Assembly (NCBI GenBank): GCA_020634885.1
Contig: JACKAW010000004.1
Coordinates: 62,001-126,000, forward strand
Length of the DNA stretch: 64,000 bases
Direction of reading: 5' to 3'
Source: Anaerolineales bacterium
Lineage (GTDB): Bacteria > Chloroflexota > Anaerolineae > Anaerolineales > Villigracilaceae
Shown: positions 8,072-16,692 of the stretch, piece after piece
How the letters are laid out: the number at the start of each line of letters is the position of its first letter
Position numbering within the stretch: position 1 is the stretch's first letter
Position numbers and translations under genes: made by a program
The notes under the pieces: model-generated
Told to the model about the DNA's origin: nothing
The model's database searches: none
The model's input: the letters and a program-made list of their open reading frames with translations, nothing else

Positions 8072-9568
8072 ATGTCTGAAAAACTTGAAAAGTTCAAAGA
8101 AATTCTTGGCGAAGTATCCGATCTGGGACATGCCTCGGCTGTATTGGGTTGGGATCAACAGGTGAACATGCCCCCCGGCGGCGCAGAAGGGCGCGGGCAG
8201 CAGTTAGCCACGCTTGGCAAACTTGCGCAAGAGAAGTTCACCTCTGACGAAATGGGGCGGCTGCTCGAAGACCTGCAAAACGAATACCCCGATGCCGAAA
8301 CCGATGAGGGCGCCATGATCCGTGTGGCGGCGCGGAATTACGATAAAGCCAAACGCGTGCCTTCCAGCTTTGTGGCAGAACAGGCTGTGATCTCATCCAA
8401 AGCGCTTGAAGCCTGGGTGGAGGCGAAATCAAAATCAGATTTTTCCATTTTCCGCCCGCATCTTGAAAAGAATTTGGAAATGATTAAGAAATACATTTCC
8501 TTCTTCCCGCCTGCCGACCACCCCTACGATACTCTTCTCGAAGATTATGAACCCGGCATGAAGACCGCCGAAGTGCGTGAGATATTCGGTAATTTACGCC
8601 CGAAGCAGGTGGCGCTGATTAAAGCCATTAGCGAAGCCAGGCAGGTGGAAGATGATTTCCTGAAGGAAACCTTCAATGAAAAAAAGGTTTGGAGTTTCAG
8701 TGAAAAGATCATTGGGAAATTTGGCTACGATTTCAAACGTGGCAGGCAGGATAAAGCCCCGCATCCTTTCCAGACCACGTTCAGCGTGAACGATGTGCGC
8801 ATTACAAACCGCTACGAAAAAGATGCACCGCTCGCTACTCTTTTCAGCGCCATGCATGAATGCGGACACGCGCTTTACGAACTTGGCGTGAGCCCTGCCT
8901 ACGAACGCAGTTCGCTCGAAGGCGGCACTTCACTGGCTGTACATGAATCGCAATCACGCATGTGGGAAAACCTGGTGGGTCGTTCACTGCCGTTCTGGGA
9001 ACACTTTTTCCCTGAGTTGCAGAAGACCTTCCCGAAACAGTTGGACGGTATGAGCGCGAATACTTTTTACAAAGCTGTGAACAAGGTTGAGCCTTCTCTC
9101 ATCCGCGTGAATGCAGATGAAGCCACGTATAACCTTCACATCATGCTTCGCCTTGAGATCGAAATTGGCATGGTGGATGGCAGTATCGAAGTAAAAGACC
9201 TGCCCGAAATCTGGAACGCAAAAATGCAGGATTATCTTGGCATTGTTCCGCCGAATGATGCGTTGGGTGTGCTTCAAGATATTCACTGGTCTTACGGCGC
9301 CATTGGCTATTTCTCAACCTATGCGCTTGGCAACATTGTCTCTGCCCAGTTGTGGGAAAAGATCAACGAAGATATCAAAGATTTGGATGAGCAAACCCGC
9401 AAGGGTCAATTTGCTGAACTGCGCGAGTGGCTGCGTGCGAAGATCCACACACATGGGCACAAGTATGATCCGCAGGACCTTGTTCAAAAAGTGACCGGCT
9501 CTAAAATAGATTCTGCTGCATACGTCCGTTACCTCACCAAAAAATACAGCGAGATCTACGGGCTGTAA
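8072..9568 (+). CDS. M32 family metallocarboxypeptidase (Taq type)
   Basis: 498 residues, the usual length of thermostable carboxypeptidase 1. The zinc motif HECGH is at about 264-268 (SAMHECGHALYE), followed by the family's HESQSRMWEN at about 291-300, which supplies the third ligand. The N-terminal SVLGWDQQVNMPPGGAEGR-like opening (LGWDQQVNMPPGGAEGRG) and the end motif DIHWSYGAIGYFSTYALGN are typical. It removes C-terminal amino acids from peptides in the cytoplasm with broad specificity. GGAG lies about 11 nt before the ATG. It stands alone, preceded by a 140 nt spacer and followed by a lipoprotein gene. Confidence 0.95.
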   Translation: MSEKLEKFKEILGEVSDLGHASAVLGWDQQVNMPPGGAEGRGQQLATLGKLAQEKFTSDEMGRLLEDLQNEYPDAETDEGAMIRVAARNYDKAKRVPSSFVAEQAVISSKALEAWVEAKSKSDFSIFRPHLEKNLEMIKKYISFFPPADHPYDTLLEDYEPGMKTAEVREIFGNLRPKQVALIKAISEARQVEDDFLKETFNEKKVWSFSEKIIGKFGYDFKRGRQDKAPHPFQTTFSVNDVRITNRYEKDAPLATLFSAMHECGHALYELGVSPAYERSSLEGGTSLAVHESQSRMWENLVGRSLPFWEHFFPELQKTFPKQLDGMSANTFYKAVNKVEPSLIRVNADEATYNLHIMLRLEIEIGMVDGSIEVKDLPEIWNAKMQDYLGIVPPNDALGVLQDIHWSYGAIGYFSTYALGNIVSAQLWEKINEDIKDLDEQTRKGQFAELREWLRAKIHTHGHKYDPQDLVQKVTGSKIDSAAYVRYLTKKYSEIYGL

Positions 9569-9624
9569 TTTAACCTGACTCAAGAGACGCCCTCTTTCTC
9601 TGTGGGCGTCTCTTCTATTTCAAT

Positions 9625-10551
9625 ATGAAACTTCGACTCATTACAATCGCCGCTCTTCTTGGACTTTTATCTGCCTGCTCGCAACAGGCAGACTCTGCCC
9701 CCACGCCTTATCCTCCTGAATACCTTCCCACGGTGGTGGCGCTTACTGCCCAATCTGCCTTTGCCACCGCCGACGCCTCTGTTCCGACCGCCACGCCTTT
9801 GCCTACCGATACGCCAGCCCCTACAATGGAGGCGTTGGAACTTCCTACTGTTACGCCAACCTTGGCGGCGGGGTTTAATAGTTACGCACAGATTCATTTC
9901 ACCTCGCCGGGACCCATGTCGAGCCTGACTTCGCCGATCATTGTCAATGCCATTGTTGCGGCAGGTAACAGTAATCTAATTCAAGTGGATCTGCTTGGTG
10001 AGGATGGACGTGTGCTTCAGCGGATTATCAAAAAACTGGAGAGTAATCCGCTTGGGATTTTTCAACGGTTCGATCTCTCGTACGAAATTCGAGCGGTGAC
10101 TGAGGCGGGGTACATCCGCATTAGTACGCGTGACGATCTTGGACGGATGCAGGCGTTGAATACCATGCCTGTACTTTTATATTCAGTCGGCACATCGCAG
10201 ATAAATCCGCCTGGCAATATGATCTACGAACGGGTTTCGGTGGAAGGCTTGGAGGAGAAGTCTAATTTCTATGCAGGCGAAGTGGCGTTGAGCGGTTTGA
10301 TCTGGCCCTACAATGAAGAACCTGTTTTTGTGGAACTTGTTGGAACGGATGGAAGACCCATCTCGACCCGCATTGTGAAAATGACAGGTATCGACACCCA
10401 GCCTTTTGAAACTGTTCTGCCTTATAAAGTAAGCGAACCTACACCTGCTCGCCTAACCTTCCGTCAGGAAAACCCAAATATTAGCCTTAGCGACCCGGAA
10501 CTTGGCAAGCTTGTGTATGTGTATACTGTGGAAGTGATTCTCAACCCGTAA
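9625..10551 (+). CDS. Lipoprotein with Pro/Thr-rich linker
   Basis: 308 residues. The N-terminal signal ends in lipobox LLSAC (Cys at about 18). A stretch rich in Pro, Thr and Ala follows (about 25-75, PTATPLPTDTPAPT). The rest is a beta-rich region with two repeat-like parts: one around PGPMSSLTSPIIVNAIVAAGNSNLIQVDLLGEDGR and one around YAGEVALSGLIWPYNEEPVFVELVGTDGRPI. Both read as immunoglobulin-like or Gmad2-like beta sandwiches, so they may be a tandem pair. Function unknown; surface exposed. No strong ribosome site is visible. Confidence 0.7.
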   Translation: MKLRLITIAALLGLLSACSQQADSAPTPYPPEYLPTVVALTAQSAFATADASVPTATPLPTDTPAPTMEALELPTVTPTLAAGFNSYAQIHFTSPGPMSSLTSPIIVNAIVAAGNSNLIQVDLLGEDGRVLQRIIKKLESNPLGIFQRFDLSYEIRAVTEAGYIRISTRDDLGRMQALNTMPVLLYSVGTSQINPPGNMIYERVSVEGLEEKSNFYAGEVALSGLIWPYNEEPVFVELVGTDGRPISTRIVKMTGIDTQPFETVLPYKVSEPTPARLTFRQENPNISLSDPELGKLVYVYTVEVILNP

Positions 10552-10557
10552 AATTGC

Positions 10558-10585
10558 TTGCCAAAATAAATCGCAATGGTATAAT
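10558..10585 (+). promoter_or_regulatory. Promoter of tRNA-Pro
   Basis: TTGCCA at 10558-10563, a 16 nt spacer, and TATAAT at 10580-10585 preceded by TG one base before (extended -10). The expected start is about 7 nt downstream, leaving a short 5' leader before the tRNA at 10602. Confidence 0.8.
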
Positions 10586-10601
10586 CTGCCCGCTGTTAAA
10601 T

Positions 10602-10675
10602 CGGGGTGTGGCTCAGACCGGTAGAGCGCACGGTTCGGGTCCGTGAGGTCCGGGGTTCAAATCCCCGCACCCCGA
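10602..10675 (+). tRNA. tRNA-Pro (anticodon CGG)
   Basis: The acceptor arms CGGGGTG and CACCCCG pair perfectly. The anticodon stem CACGG/CCGTG closes loop TTCGGGT, giving anticodon CGG. The T arm is CCGGGGTTCAAATCCCCG. The discriminator is A and no CCA is encoded. The length is 74 nt. Confidence 0.96.
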
Positions 10676-10688
10676 CAGCTAGTAAGTA

Positions 10689-10714
10689 AACCGCCTTACC
10701 CGAAGGCGGTTTTT
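10689..10714 (+). terminator. Intrinsic terminator after tRNA-Pro
   Basis: Stem AACCGCCTT (10689-10697) pairs with AAGGCGGTT (10703-10711), followed by a T-run. Confidence 0.85.
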
Positions 10715-10851
10715 GATTCATAGGTTCGGGGTTTCCCCTACGGGGACTGTCAGCGCTTTTTGCAACTAAATGTGTGTCCTATTGATTTGTTTTCCGAAGA
10801 AGATAAAATAGTAGAACTAGATTTGATATTCTGAGACTTTGGAGGTCATTG

Positions 10852-11181
10852 ATGAGCGGCATTACAAAAACCATTCCACAAAAAGAGGGGATTGAAGCGG
10901 TAGAATCCTTGTATGATGGACGGGTAGGGGAATTTGAATTTCATATGGCGGGGAAACCCTCTCGTTTAAAGATCGGTGATTATGTTTACACCATCTGGCA
11001 GGATATGCTTGTGGGACGGTGTGAAATCATTCGGATTGAACATGGAGCGGTCAATCCTGATTCGGGCAAACCGCGTAGTTTGATCTTCGTGAAAACGCCC
11101 GGTCAAAAGCTGAAGAAGCCCTATCCGCGGGAGGGGCATCGTGGTACTCGTTATTATGACGGCAACGAGTGGGCTGAATAG
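10852..11181 (+). CDS. Small conserved-type protein, possible PUA/ASCH-like fold
   Basis: I chose the ATG at 10852 because GGAGG (10841-10845) is 6 nt upstream. The 109-residue protein has no signal or membrane segment. The central part (KIGDYVYTIWQDMLVGRCEIIRIEHG) resembles the strand pattern of ASCH/PUA-like domains, which often bind RNA or modified bases, and the C-terminal part is basic with a final YYDGNEW. That resemblance is weak, so no function is assigned. It sits alone between tRNA-Pro and the convergent DUF3592 gene. Confidence 0.6.
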   Translation: MSGITKTIPQKEGIEAVESLYDGRVGEFEFHMAGKPSRLKIGDYVYTIWQDMLVGRCEIIRIEHGAVNPDSGKPRSLIFVKTPGQKLKKPYPREGHRGTRYYDGNEWAE

Positions 11182-11224
11182 ATACTTCTATTCAGCCCAC
11201 TTTGTAAAAAGGTTATTTCATAAT

Positions 11225-11647
11225 TTATTTTTTAGACCCGGGTTTTTCGTCTCGCATGAACTTTTCTAGCAGTTGCACAGCGCCTAAAAACGTAGTACCC
11301 AGAAAGCCTGTGATGACGGGAAGAATCCACATTAGTGCGGAACTGCCAAAGGATTGGATGCGAGCTTCCAATGGACGTTCAGGGTTGTAGCGCACAATTA
11401 CTTCATCACCCGCTTCGTAATCTGGAGAGCTGCTGCCTTCGCTCATTTTTAGATTGCGGGTTTTTCCATCGTTGGCGGTGAATTGCACTACGGGGAAGTA
11501 GTATTCTTGAACGATGCGATCTTGTTCATTGAGGTACCGTCTTTCACTTATTACTTCTACTACAAGCCCGGGTGCTTTTATTTCAGCGCTGACCTTGCGA
11601 ATGTTGAAGAAAGTGGATACGCCTGCAATGAATAACAGATGCGGCAT
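11225..11647 (-). CDS. DUF3592 membrane protein
   Basis: 140 residues. A short hydrophobic N-terminus is followed by a beta-rich domain with GLVVEVISERRY...YYFPVVQFTANDGKTRNLKMSEGSSSPDYEAGDEVIVRYNPERPLEARI, which is the DUF3592 signature (surface loop ...G..V.V.Y.P..P..A.I). A C-terminal hydrophobic helix follows (about 108-128). The N-terminus is a little short for the family, which usually has a complete first helix, and an upstream stop codon blocks any extension beyond about six codons. Function unknown. It is convergent with the gene at 10852. Confidence 0.75.
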   Translation of the reverse strand: MPHLLFIAGVSTFFNIRKVSAEIKAPGLVVEVISERRYLNEQDRIVQEYYFPVVQFTANDGKTRNLKMSEGSSSPDYEAGDEVIVRYNPERPLEARIQSFGSSALMWILPVITGFLGTTFLGAVQLLEKFMRDEKPGSKK

Positions 11648-11829
11648 GAAAGGGTAAATCCGCTTTCAGTGTGGGGGCGGCTCTGGTTGCAGGAACAATT
11701 TGATATGAGTCTGAGGCGCATTTCTCGTTTTGGATGTGTAGAAATTTTCACCAGGCTGGCATTATCAGAAGAATATATTGATGAGAATCCTCCAAATCGA
11801 TTACACTGGCAATGTTTAGGAGTTATAAA

Positions 11830-12495
11830 ATGATTAGACTTGCACCTTCCATTCTTGCTTCAAACTTTGCCCGCCTTGAAGACCATGCCCGCCAAGCCCT
11901 CACTGCCGGAGCAGACTGGCTGCATATTGACGTGATGGATGGGCATTTCGTCCCGAATATCACCATTGGTCCGTTGATCGTGAATGCGCTGCGTCCGTTG
12001 AAAGAAGAGACTGGCGCTTGGCTTGATGTACATTTGATGATCGAAAAGCCGGAGCGGTATATTGCCGATTTTGTCAAAGCGGGCGCGGATATTGTGACGG
12101 TGCATGTGGAGACCTGCCCGCATTTGCACCGCACTATTCAGCAGATCAAAGAAGAGGGTGTAAAGGCGGGCGTTACGTTGAATCCATCTACGCCGCTTAA
12201 TGCATTGGAAGAGGTTTTGCCAGATGTTGATCTTGTGTTGATCATGTCGGTGAACCCGGGGTTTGGCGGGCAGAAGTATATCCCCTCTGCCACCGCAAAG
12301 ATCGGCAGGCTGCGCCAGATGTTGGATGCAATTGGCTCAAAAGCTTTCCTTGAGGTGGATGGCGGTATTAAATCTGATAATGCTGCTGAGGTTGTTCGTG
12401 CCGGGGCAGATGTGCTTGTGGCGGGCAGTGCGATCTTTGGCGGAACTGCTACGGTGGCAGAAAATATAGCTGCGTTCAAAAAGGTGCTTTTGTAA
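11830..12495 (+). CDS. rpe: Ribulose-phosphate 3-epimerase
   Basis: The ATG at 11830 has AGGAG (11818-11822) upstream; an earlier in-frame ATG at 11812 lies inside that site and is rejected. The 221-residue TIM barrel shows the family signatures [30 protein letters not shown] (metal-binding His and catalytic Asp), [26 protein letters not shown] and LEVDGGIK (second catalytic Asp). It interconverts ribulose 5-phosphate and xylulose 5-phosphate. It faces gnd, whose product makes ribulose 5-phosphate, so two steps of the pentose phosphate pathway are neighbours, separated by a shared bidirectional terminator. Confidence 0.97.
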   Translation: MIRLAPSILASNFARLEDHARQALTAGADWLHIDVMDGHFVPNITIGPLIVNALRPLKEETGAWLDVHLMIEKPERYIADFVKAGADIVTVHVETCPHLHRTIQQIKEEGVKAGVTLNPSTPLNALEEVLPDVDLVLIMSVNPGFGGQKYIPSATAKIGRLRQMLDAIGSKAFLEVDGGIKSDNAAEVVRAGADVLVAGSAIFGGTATVAENIAAFKKVLL

Positions 12496-12520
12496 GCTGC
12501 TTAAAAAATAGCAACGAAAT

Positions 12521-12556
12521 AAAAAGAGACCACCCGGTAACAGGTGGTCTCTTTTT
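12521..12556. terminator. Bidirectional terminator between rpe and gnd
   Basis: A long stem (arms about 12521-12534 and 12543-12555, core GAGACCACC/GGTGGTCTC) is flanked by A-run and T-run, so it can stop transcription from both converging genes. Confidence 0.9.
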
Positions 12557-12572
12557 ATGTGTAACTGGATGG

Positions 12573-14039
12573 TTAGTCTTTTTTCCAAACGGTGGAGGTG
12601 ACATCGCCGCCGTGTCCCGTCCAATTTGTGTGGAAGTATTCGCCGCGTGGTTTGTCAATGCGCTGGTAGGTGTGGGCGCCAAAATAATCTCTTTGCGCCT
12701 GTAAGAGGTTGGCTGGTAGGCTGCTGCTGCGATAGCCATCGAAGAATGCCAGCGCACTAGACATGGTGGGGACGGGGATGCCCTGTTGAACTGCCTGTGC
12801 AACCACCCGGCGCCAGGCTGCCTGGGCGGATAACATTTGTTCTTTGAAGTAGGGGTCAAGCAAAAGGTTTGGCAGGGCGGGGTTGTTATCGAAGGCTTCT
12901 TTTATTTTGCCAAGGAACACAGAACGAATGATGCACCCGCCACGCCACATGAGGGCAATGCCGCCGTAGTTGAGATTCCAGTTGTATTCCTTGGCGGCGG
13001 CGCGGAATAGCATGTATCCCTGTGTATAAGAAATAATCTTGGATGCGTACAGGGCTTCACGCAGGTCGTTGAGAAAGGCTTGCTTGTCACCAGTGATGGC
13101 GGGTTGTGGACCTGTAAGAACCTTGGATGCGGATTCCCGCTCATCTTTAATTGAAGATAATGCGCGTGCCAGCACTGCCTCTACTACCAAAGTCAGCGGA
13201 ATGCCCATATCAAGGGCTGAGATGCCGGTCCATTTGCCTGTTCCTTTTTGTTCGGCGGCATCCAGTATTTTTTCAACCAATGCCTGTCCGTCTTCATCTT
13301 TGTAGCCCAAAATATCGCGGGTAATTTCAATGAGATACGAATCTAATTTGCCTGTGTTCCACTCGGCAAAGGTGGCTTGCATTTCTTCATGGGTCATGCC
13401 TAGCCCGTCACGCATCAGGTGATATGCCTCACTGATAAGCTGCATATCGCCATACTCGATCCCATTGTGTACCATCTTGATATAGTGCCCGGCTCCATCT
13501 TCGCCGACCCAGTCACAGCAGGGGTCTTCACCGCCGTCGGGACGGGATACCTTTGCCGCCACAGATTGAAAAATGGGTTTGACATGATCCCATGCGGCGA
13601 TTGACCCTCCCGGCATGATGGAGGGACCATTGCGTGCGCCTTCTTCTCCGCCAGATACGCCAGTGCCAACGAAAAGCAATCCCTTTGATTCAAGATAGGC
13701 GGTGCGGCGAATGCTGTCGTTGTAGTTCGAGTTGCCGCCATCTATAATGATGTCGCCTTTATCGAGCAGGGGGATCAGCATGTCAATGAACTCGTCCACG
13801 GGTTTTCCTGCCTGCACCATCAACATCACGCGTCGGGGTGACTTGAGGGAGTTGACGAGTTCTTCGAGTGAACGTGTTCCGATCACTTTTGTTCCCTTGG
13901 CGCCGCTTTCCATAAATTTATCTACTTTTGAAACGGTACGATTGAAAACGGCTACTGTGAATCCGTGGTCGTTCATATTTAGCACAAGATTCTGACCCAT
14001 TACCGCCAGACCGATCAATCCTATATCTGCTTTACTCAT
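12573..14039 (-). CDS. gnd: 6-phosphogluconate dehydrogenase, decarboxylating
   Basis: 488 residues, the length of the long (E. coli/eukaryote-like) form. The N-terminal NADP-binding motif is GLAVMGQNLVLNMNDHGF, with NRT as the 2'-phosphate-binding loop. The substrate-binding and catalytic segments are VGTGVSGGEEGARNGPSIMPGG (about 127-148), the catalytic Lys-containing HYIKMVHNGIEYGDMQLI (about 181-198) and the C-terminal fold with RGGCIIRSVFLGKI. It oxidises 6-phosphogluconate to ribulose 5-phosphate, CO2 and NADPH. A GAAGGA site precedes the ATG. Confidence 0.97.
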   Translation of the reverse strand: MSKADIGLIGLAVMGQNLVLNMNDHGFTVAVFNRTVSKVDKFMESGAKGTKVIGTRSLEELVNSLKSPRRVMLMVQAGKPVDEFIDMLIPLLDKGDIIIDGGNSNYNDSIRRTAYLESKGLLFVGTGVSGGEEGARNGPSIMPGGSIAAWDHVKPIFQSVAAKVSRPDGGEDPCCDWVGEDGAGHYIKMVHNGIEYGDMQLISEAYHLMRDGLGMTHEEMQATFAEWNTGKLDSYLIEITRDILGYKDEDGQALVEKILDAAEQKGTGKWTGISALDMGIPLTLVVEAVLARALSSIKDERESASKVLTGPQPAITGDKQAFLNDLREALYASKIISYTQGYMLFRAAAKEYNWNLNYGGIALMWRGGCIIRSVFLGKIKEAFDNNPALPNLLLDPYFKEQMLSAQAAWRRVVAQAVQQGIPVPTMSSALAFFDGYRSSSLPANLLQAQRDYFGAHTYQRIDKPRGEYFHTNWTGHGGDVTSTVWKKD

Positions 14040-14184
14040 AAGTTTTTCCTTCGTTTTTGTGATGATAAGAAACGTGATTTTACACCCATAGTCTTGTCCC
14101 TACAACGTGACAACGAGGGCGGGTGAAAATTTTTTGGATGACTTGCTTCATTCGTCAGGAACACGCCAAGGATATATTCAAGCC

Positions 14185-16569
14185 TCAGTCTGCCATTCTT
14201 TTGGACCAAAATTGCAATACCTTTTCTTTCAATTCGGTATTGTTCTGCACGACCGTGTAAGAACGCCAATGGGATGGAAACAGTTGACGATAACGGGGAG
14301 TGGTAAATCTCTCGTCGATCAACACAATAACTCCTTGATCTGTATCGGTGCGGATGACCCGACCGGTTGCCTGCAAGACCTTGTTAAAACCTGGATATTG
14401 ATATGCATATGCAAATCCGCTTTCAGCATTTTGGTCAAAATAGGTTTTGATCAAATCTCTTTCCAATCCCAATTGGGGGATGCCTACACCGATCACCACC
14501 ACGCCGATCAGCCTTTCTCCAACCAGATCGATCCCCTCGCCGAAGACTCCGCCCATCACCGCCAAACCGACCAGCGTCTCTTGATTTGTGGATGAGAAGC
14601 GAGCTAAAAAAGCCTCACGGGCATCTTCTGTTAAACCACGTTCTTGAATAAGTAGTTGATTTTCTGGCAGTTTTTCTTTGAGCCGTCCCGCCACTTCATT
14701 CAGATAAACATACGATGGGAAATAGACCAGATAATTCCCCGTTTTCAGTTGAATGACGGTTTCAATTGCTTCTGCAATGAGATCGTATGAATCAGCCCGC
14801 TGTGCGTACCGGGTTGAAATTTTGTTGTGAATCAATAAGCGGGCATTTTCTTGCGGGAAAGGAGATTGGAAGATGCGCTTGGGGTGGTTTGTTTCACCGG
14901 TCAGCAACTTCATGAAATAATCCATTGGCAGGAGCGTTGCTGAGAAAAAGATCGTCGCCTGGCTGCGTTCCAGCGGGGCAGCCAGCATGGGAGCCGGATT
15001 CAGGCAGAATAGTTTTGCCTTCAGGTCAGATTGTCCGCGCCGCTCAAAATAGGAGACGTAGAATGTATCAAAATATTCGGCAGTGCGAAGGTAGTTACTG
15101 CACAGGAAATAAAATTCAAGTAATTCCTGCCTAAACTCGGCGGCTTGATTTAAGACCAGCCAATCTTCCGCCTTTTGGCTGAATTCTCGAAGCGCCTTGA
15201 GAAGTGTTTCGGGCAACTCGTGCTCAATCAACGCTGTTTTTTCTTCCTGCTGGCACTCTTTCCGCTTTTCCAGCAGTATCTTGTTAATCTCATTTAATTT
15301 TTTCGCCAGTGCAGGCGCGTGCGGCTTTAATGCTCGTTGCAGTTGTAAAACTGACCCTTTTTCCAGTTCAGCCGAGTACATGGCTCTGGCTCGGTCTGGG
15401 AGGTTATGCGCTTCATCGACAAGAAAGATATATGGTTCTGTATCGAAATCAAAAAAACGGTGGAGGTAAACGCGCGGGTCGAAGACATAGTTGTAATCGC
15501 AGATGATGCAATCTACCCACAGGGCAAGGTCTAGCGAAAACTCGAATGGGCAAATCTCGTACTTTCGGGCAAGCTCTTCAATGACCGGGCGGGTGAAGGC
15601 TTGGCGCTGGTCGAGTTCTTTTAGTGCATCTTTCAGCTTATCGAAATATCCGCGGGCAAAAATACATACTTCCGGGTCGCAATTAACGGGCGGGCAAAAA
15701 CAAATTTTCTCCTTGGCAGTTAATGTGACGCTGCGAAGCTGTACATTCGACCGGCGCATATCGTCCAGGGCTTTTTCTGCTACAAGCCGCCCCGATGTTT
15801 TAGCCGTTAGATAAAATATTTTGGCAGCCAACCCAAGAGCCAATGCTTTGACGGATGGAAACAAGGTTGCGATGGTTTTACCGACCCCCGTGGGTGATTG
15901 GATGTAAGCACGGTCTTTTTCACGAATGGTTTTGTAGACCGTAACCGCCATATCTCTCTGCCCCGGGCGATACTCTCCGTACGGAAACTCAAGCTGCTCA
16001 ATGGACTGATCGCGTTTTACCTGCCTTGACTGAACGTTTTGAAACCAATCCAAATATAAATTGACCGTATTGAAAAAGAAGGTTTCCAGATCTGCCAGTA
16101 AGAAAAGACGCTCAAAAATTTTTTCTTCACGGGTGTCCAATTGATAATACGTGAGATGGATGCTGACCTCTTTTAGTCCGTGCTGGCGGGCATACATGTA
16201 TGCATAGCATTTTGCCTGCGCCCAGTGGAGCAAATTGTGGTCTTCATGCACCAACGCCAAACTCAATGTAGTTGTTTTGATCTCTTCAATAACCACAGGG
16301 GTGTTGGTGGGATACAACCCATCAATTCGCCCTCGTACCACCAAAGGCGGGTGACTGCCTTCCACCTGACAATGAACCTCGACCTCGGTTTCATATCCTT
16401 CGGGGCGTGAACGTTGTACTCGTTTGTGTCCTTGTGTTCCAAGTTGGGCACGGTCTCGCCTTTGAAATCCGCCTACAGATAGATCCCCTGATTGCAATAC
16501 GAATTCCACAAGGGTTCGTACAGAAACACTGAAAGGTTGGGTTGCTTCGATTTGCGGAGGAGTGTCCAT
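14185..16569 (-). CDS. Fused PD-(D/E)XK nuclease and XPD/DinG-type helicase
   Basis: I place the start at 16569 (protein begins MDTPPQ, about 794 residues); the longer frame to 16704 would run into the promoter of divergent thrC. The N-terminal ~190 residues show RecB/Cas4-type nuclease motifs in order: GTQGHKR, GRIDG, IEEIKT and QAKCYAYMYA (H, D, E-x-K, QxxxY). A superfamily 2 helicase of the XPD group follows: Walker A SPTGVGKT, a four-Cys segment CFCPPVNCDPEVC as for an Fe-S cluster, DEAH box VDEAHN, and motif VI QATGRVIR. The order is like Dna2 or nuclease-helicase fusions in DNA repair. DNA binding and 5'-3' unwinding are inferred from family. No cas genes are near. Confidence 0.85.
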   Translation of the reverse strand: MDTPPQIEATQPFSVSVRTLVEFVLQSGDLSVGGFQRRDRAQLGTQGHKRVQRSRPEGYETEVEVHCQVEGSHPPLVVRGRIDGLYPTNTPVVIEEIKTTTLSLALVHEDHNLLHWAQAKCYAYMYARQHGLKEVSIHLTYYQLDTREEKIFERLFLLADLETFFFNTVNLYLDWFQNVQSRQVKRDQSIEQLEFPYGEYRPGQRDMAVTVYKTIREKDRAYIQSPTGVGKTIATLFPSVKALALGLAAKIFYLTAKTSGRLVAEKALDDMRRSNVQLRSVTLTAKEKICFCPPVNCDPEVCIFARGYFDKLKDALKELDQRQAFTRPVIEELARKYEICPFEFSLDLALWVDCIICDYNYVFDPRVYLHRFFDFDTEPYIFLVDEAHNLPDRARAMYSAELEKGSVLQLQRALKPHAPALAKKLNEINKILLEKRKECQQEEKTALIEHELPETLLKALREFSQKAEDWLVLNQAAEFRQELLEFYFLCSNYLRTAEYFDTFYVSYFERRGQSDLKAKLFCLNPAPMLAAPLERSQATIFFSATLLPMDYFMKLLTGETNHPKRIFQSPFPQENARLLIHNKISTRYAQRADSYDLIAEAIETVIQLKTGNYLVYFPSYVYLNEVAGRLKEKLPENQLLIQERGLTEDAREAFLARFSSTNQETLVGLAVMGGVFGEGIDLVGERLIGVVVIGVGIPQLGLERDLIKTYFDQNAESGFAYAYQYPGFNKVLQATGRVIRTDTDQGVIVLIDERFTTPRYRQLFPSHWRSYTVVQNNTELKEKVLQFWSKRMAD

Positions 16570-16672
16570 TTCGCCGGGAATTCTAGCACGGGTTTTAAAG
16601 TACCAGTTGTCTCGTCGCGTAATATGCGCGCCATATCGTGCCGTCAGGCACTGAATTACCCAACGAGGTGTT

Positions 16673-16678
16673 AAAATA
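16673..16678 (+). promoter_or_regulatory. -10 box of thrC
   Basis: TAAAAT in the context TGTTAAAATACC, about 14 nt before the thrC ATG. The leader is short but includes GGAG just before the start codon. The -35 is not convincing. Confidence 0.45.
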
Positions 16679-16692
16679 CCTGCGGAGTTGAC

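Noticed and set aside
12476..12859. 127-codon minus-strand frame near the 3' end of gnd
   Set aside because: It overlaps gnd in another frame and runs through the bidirectional terminator.
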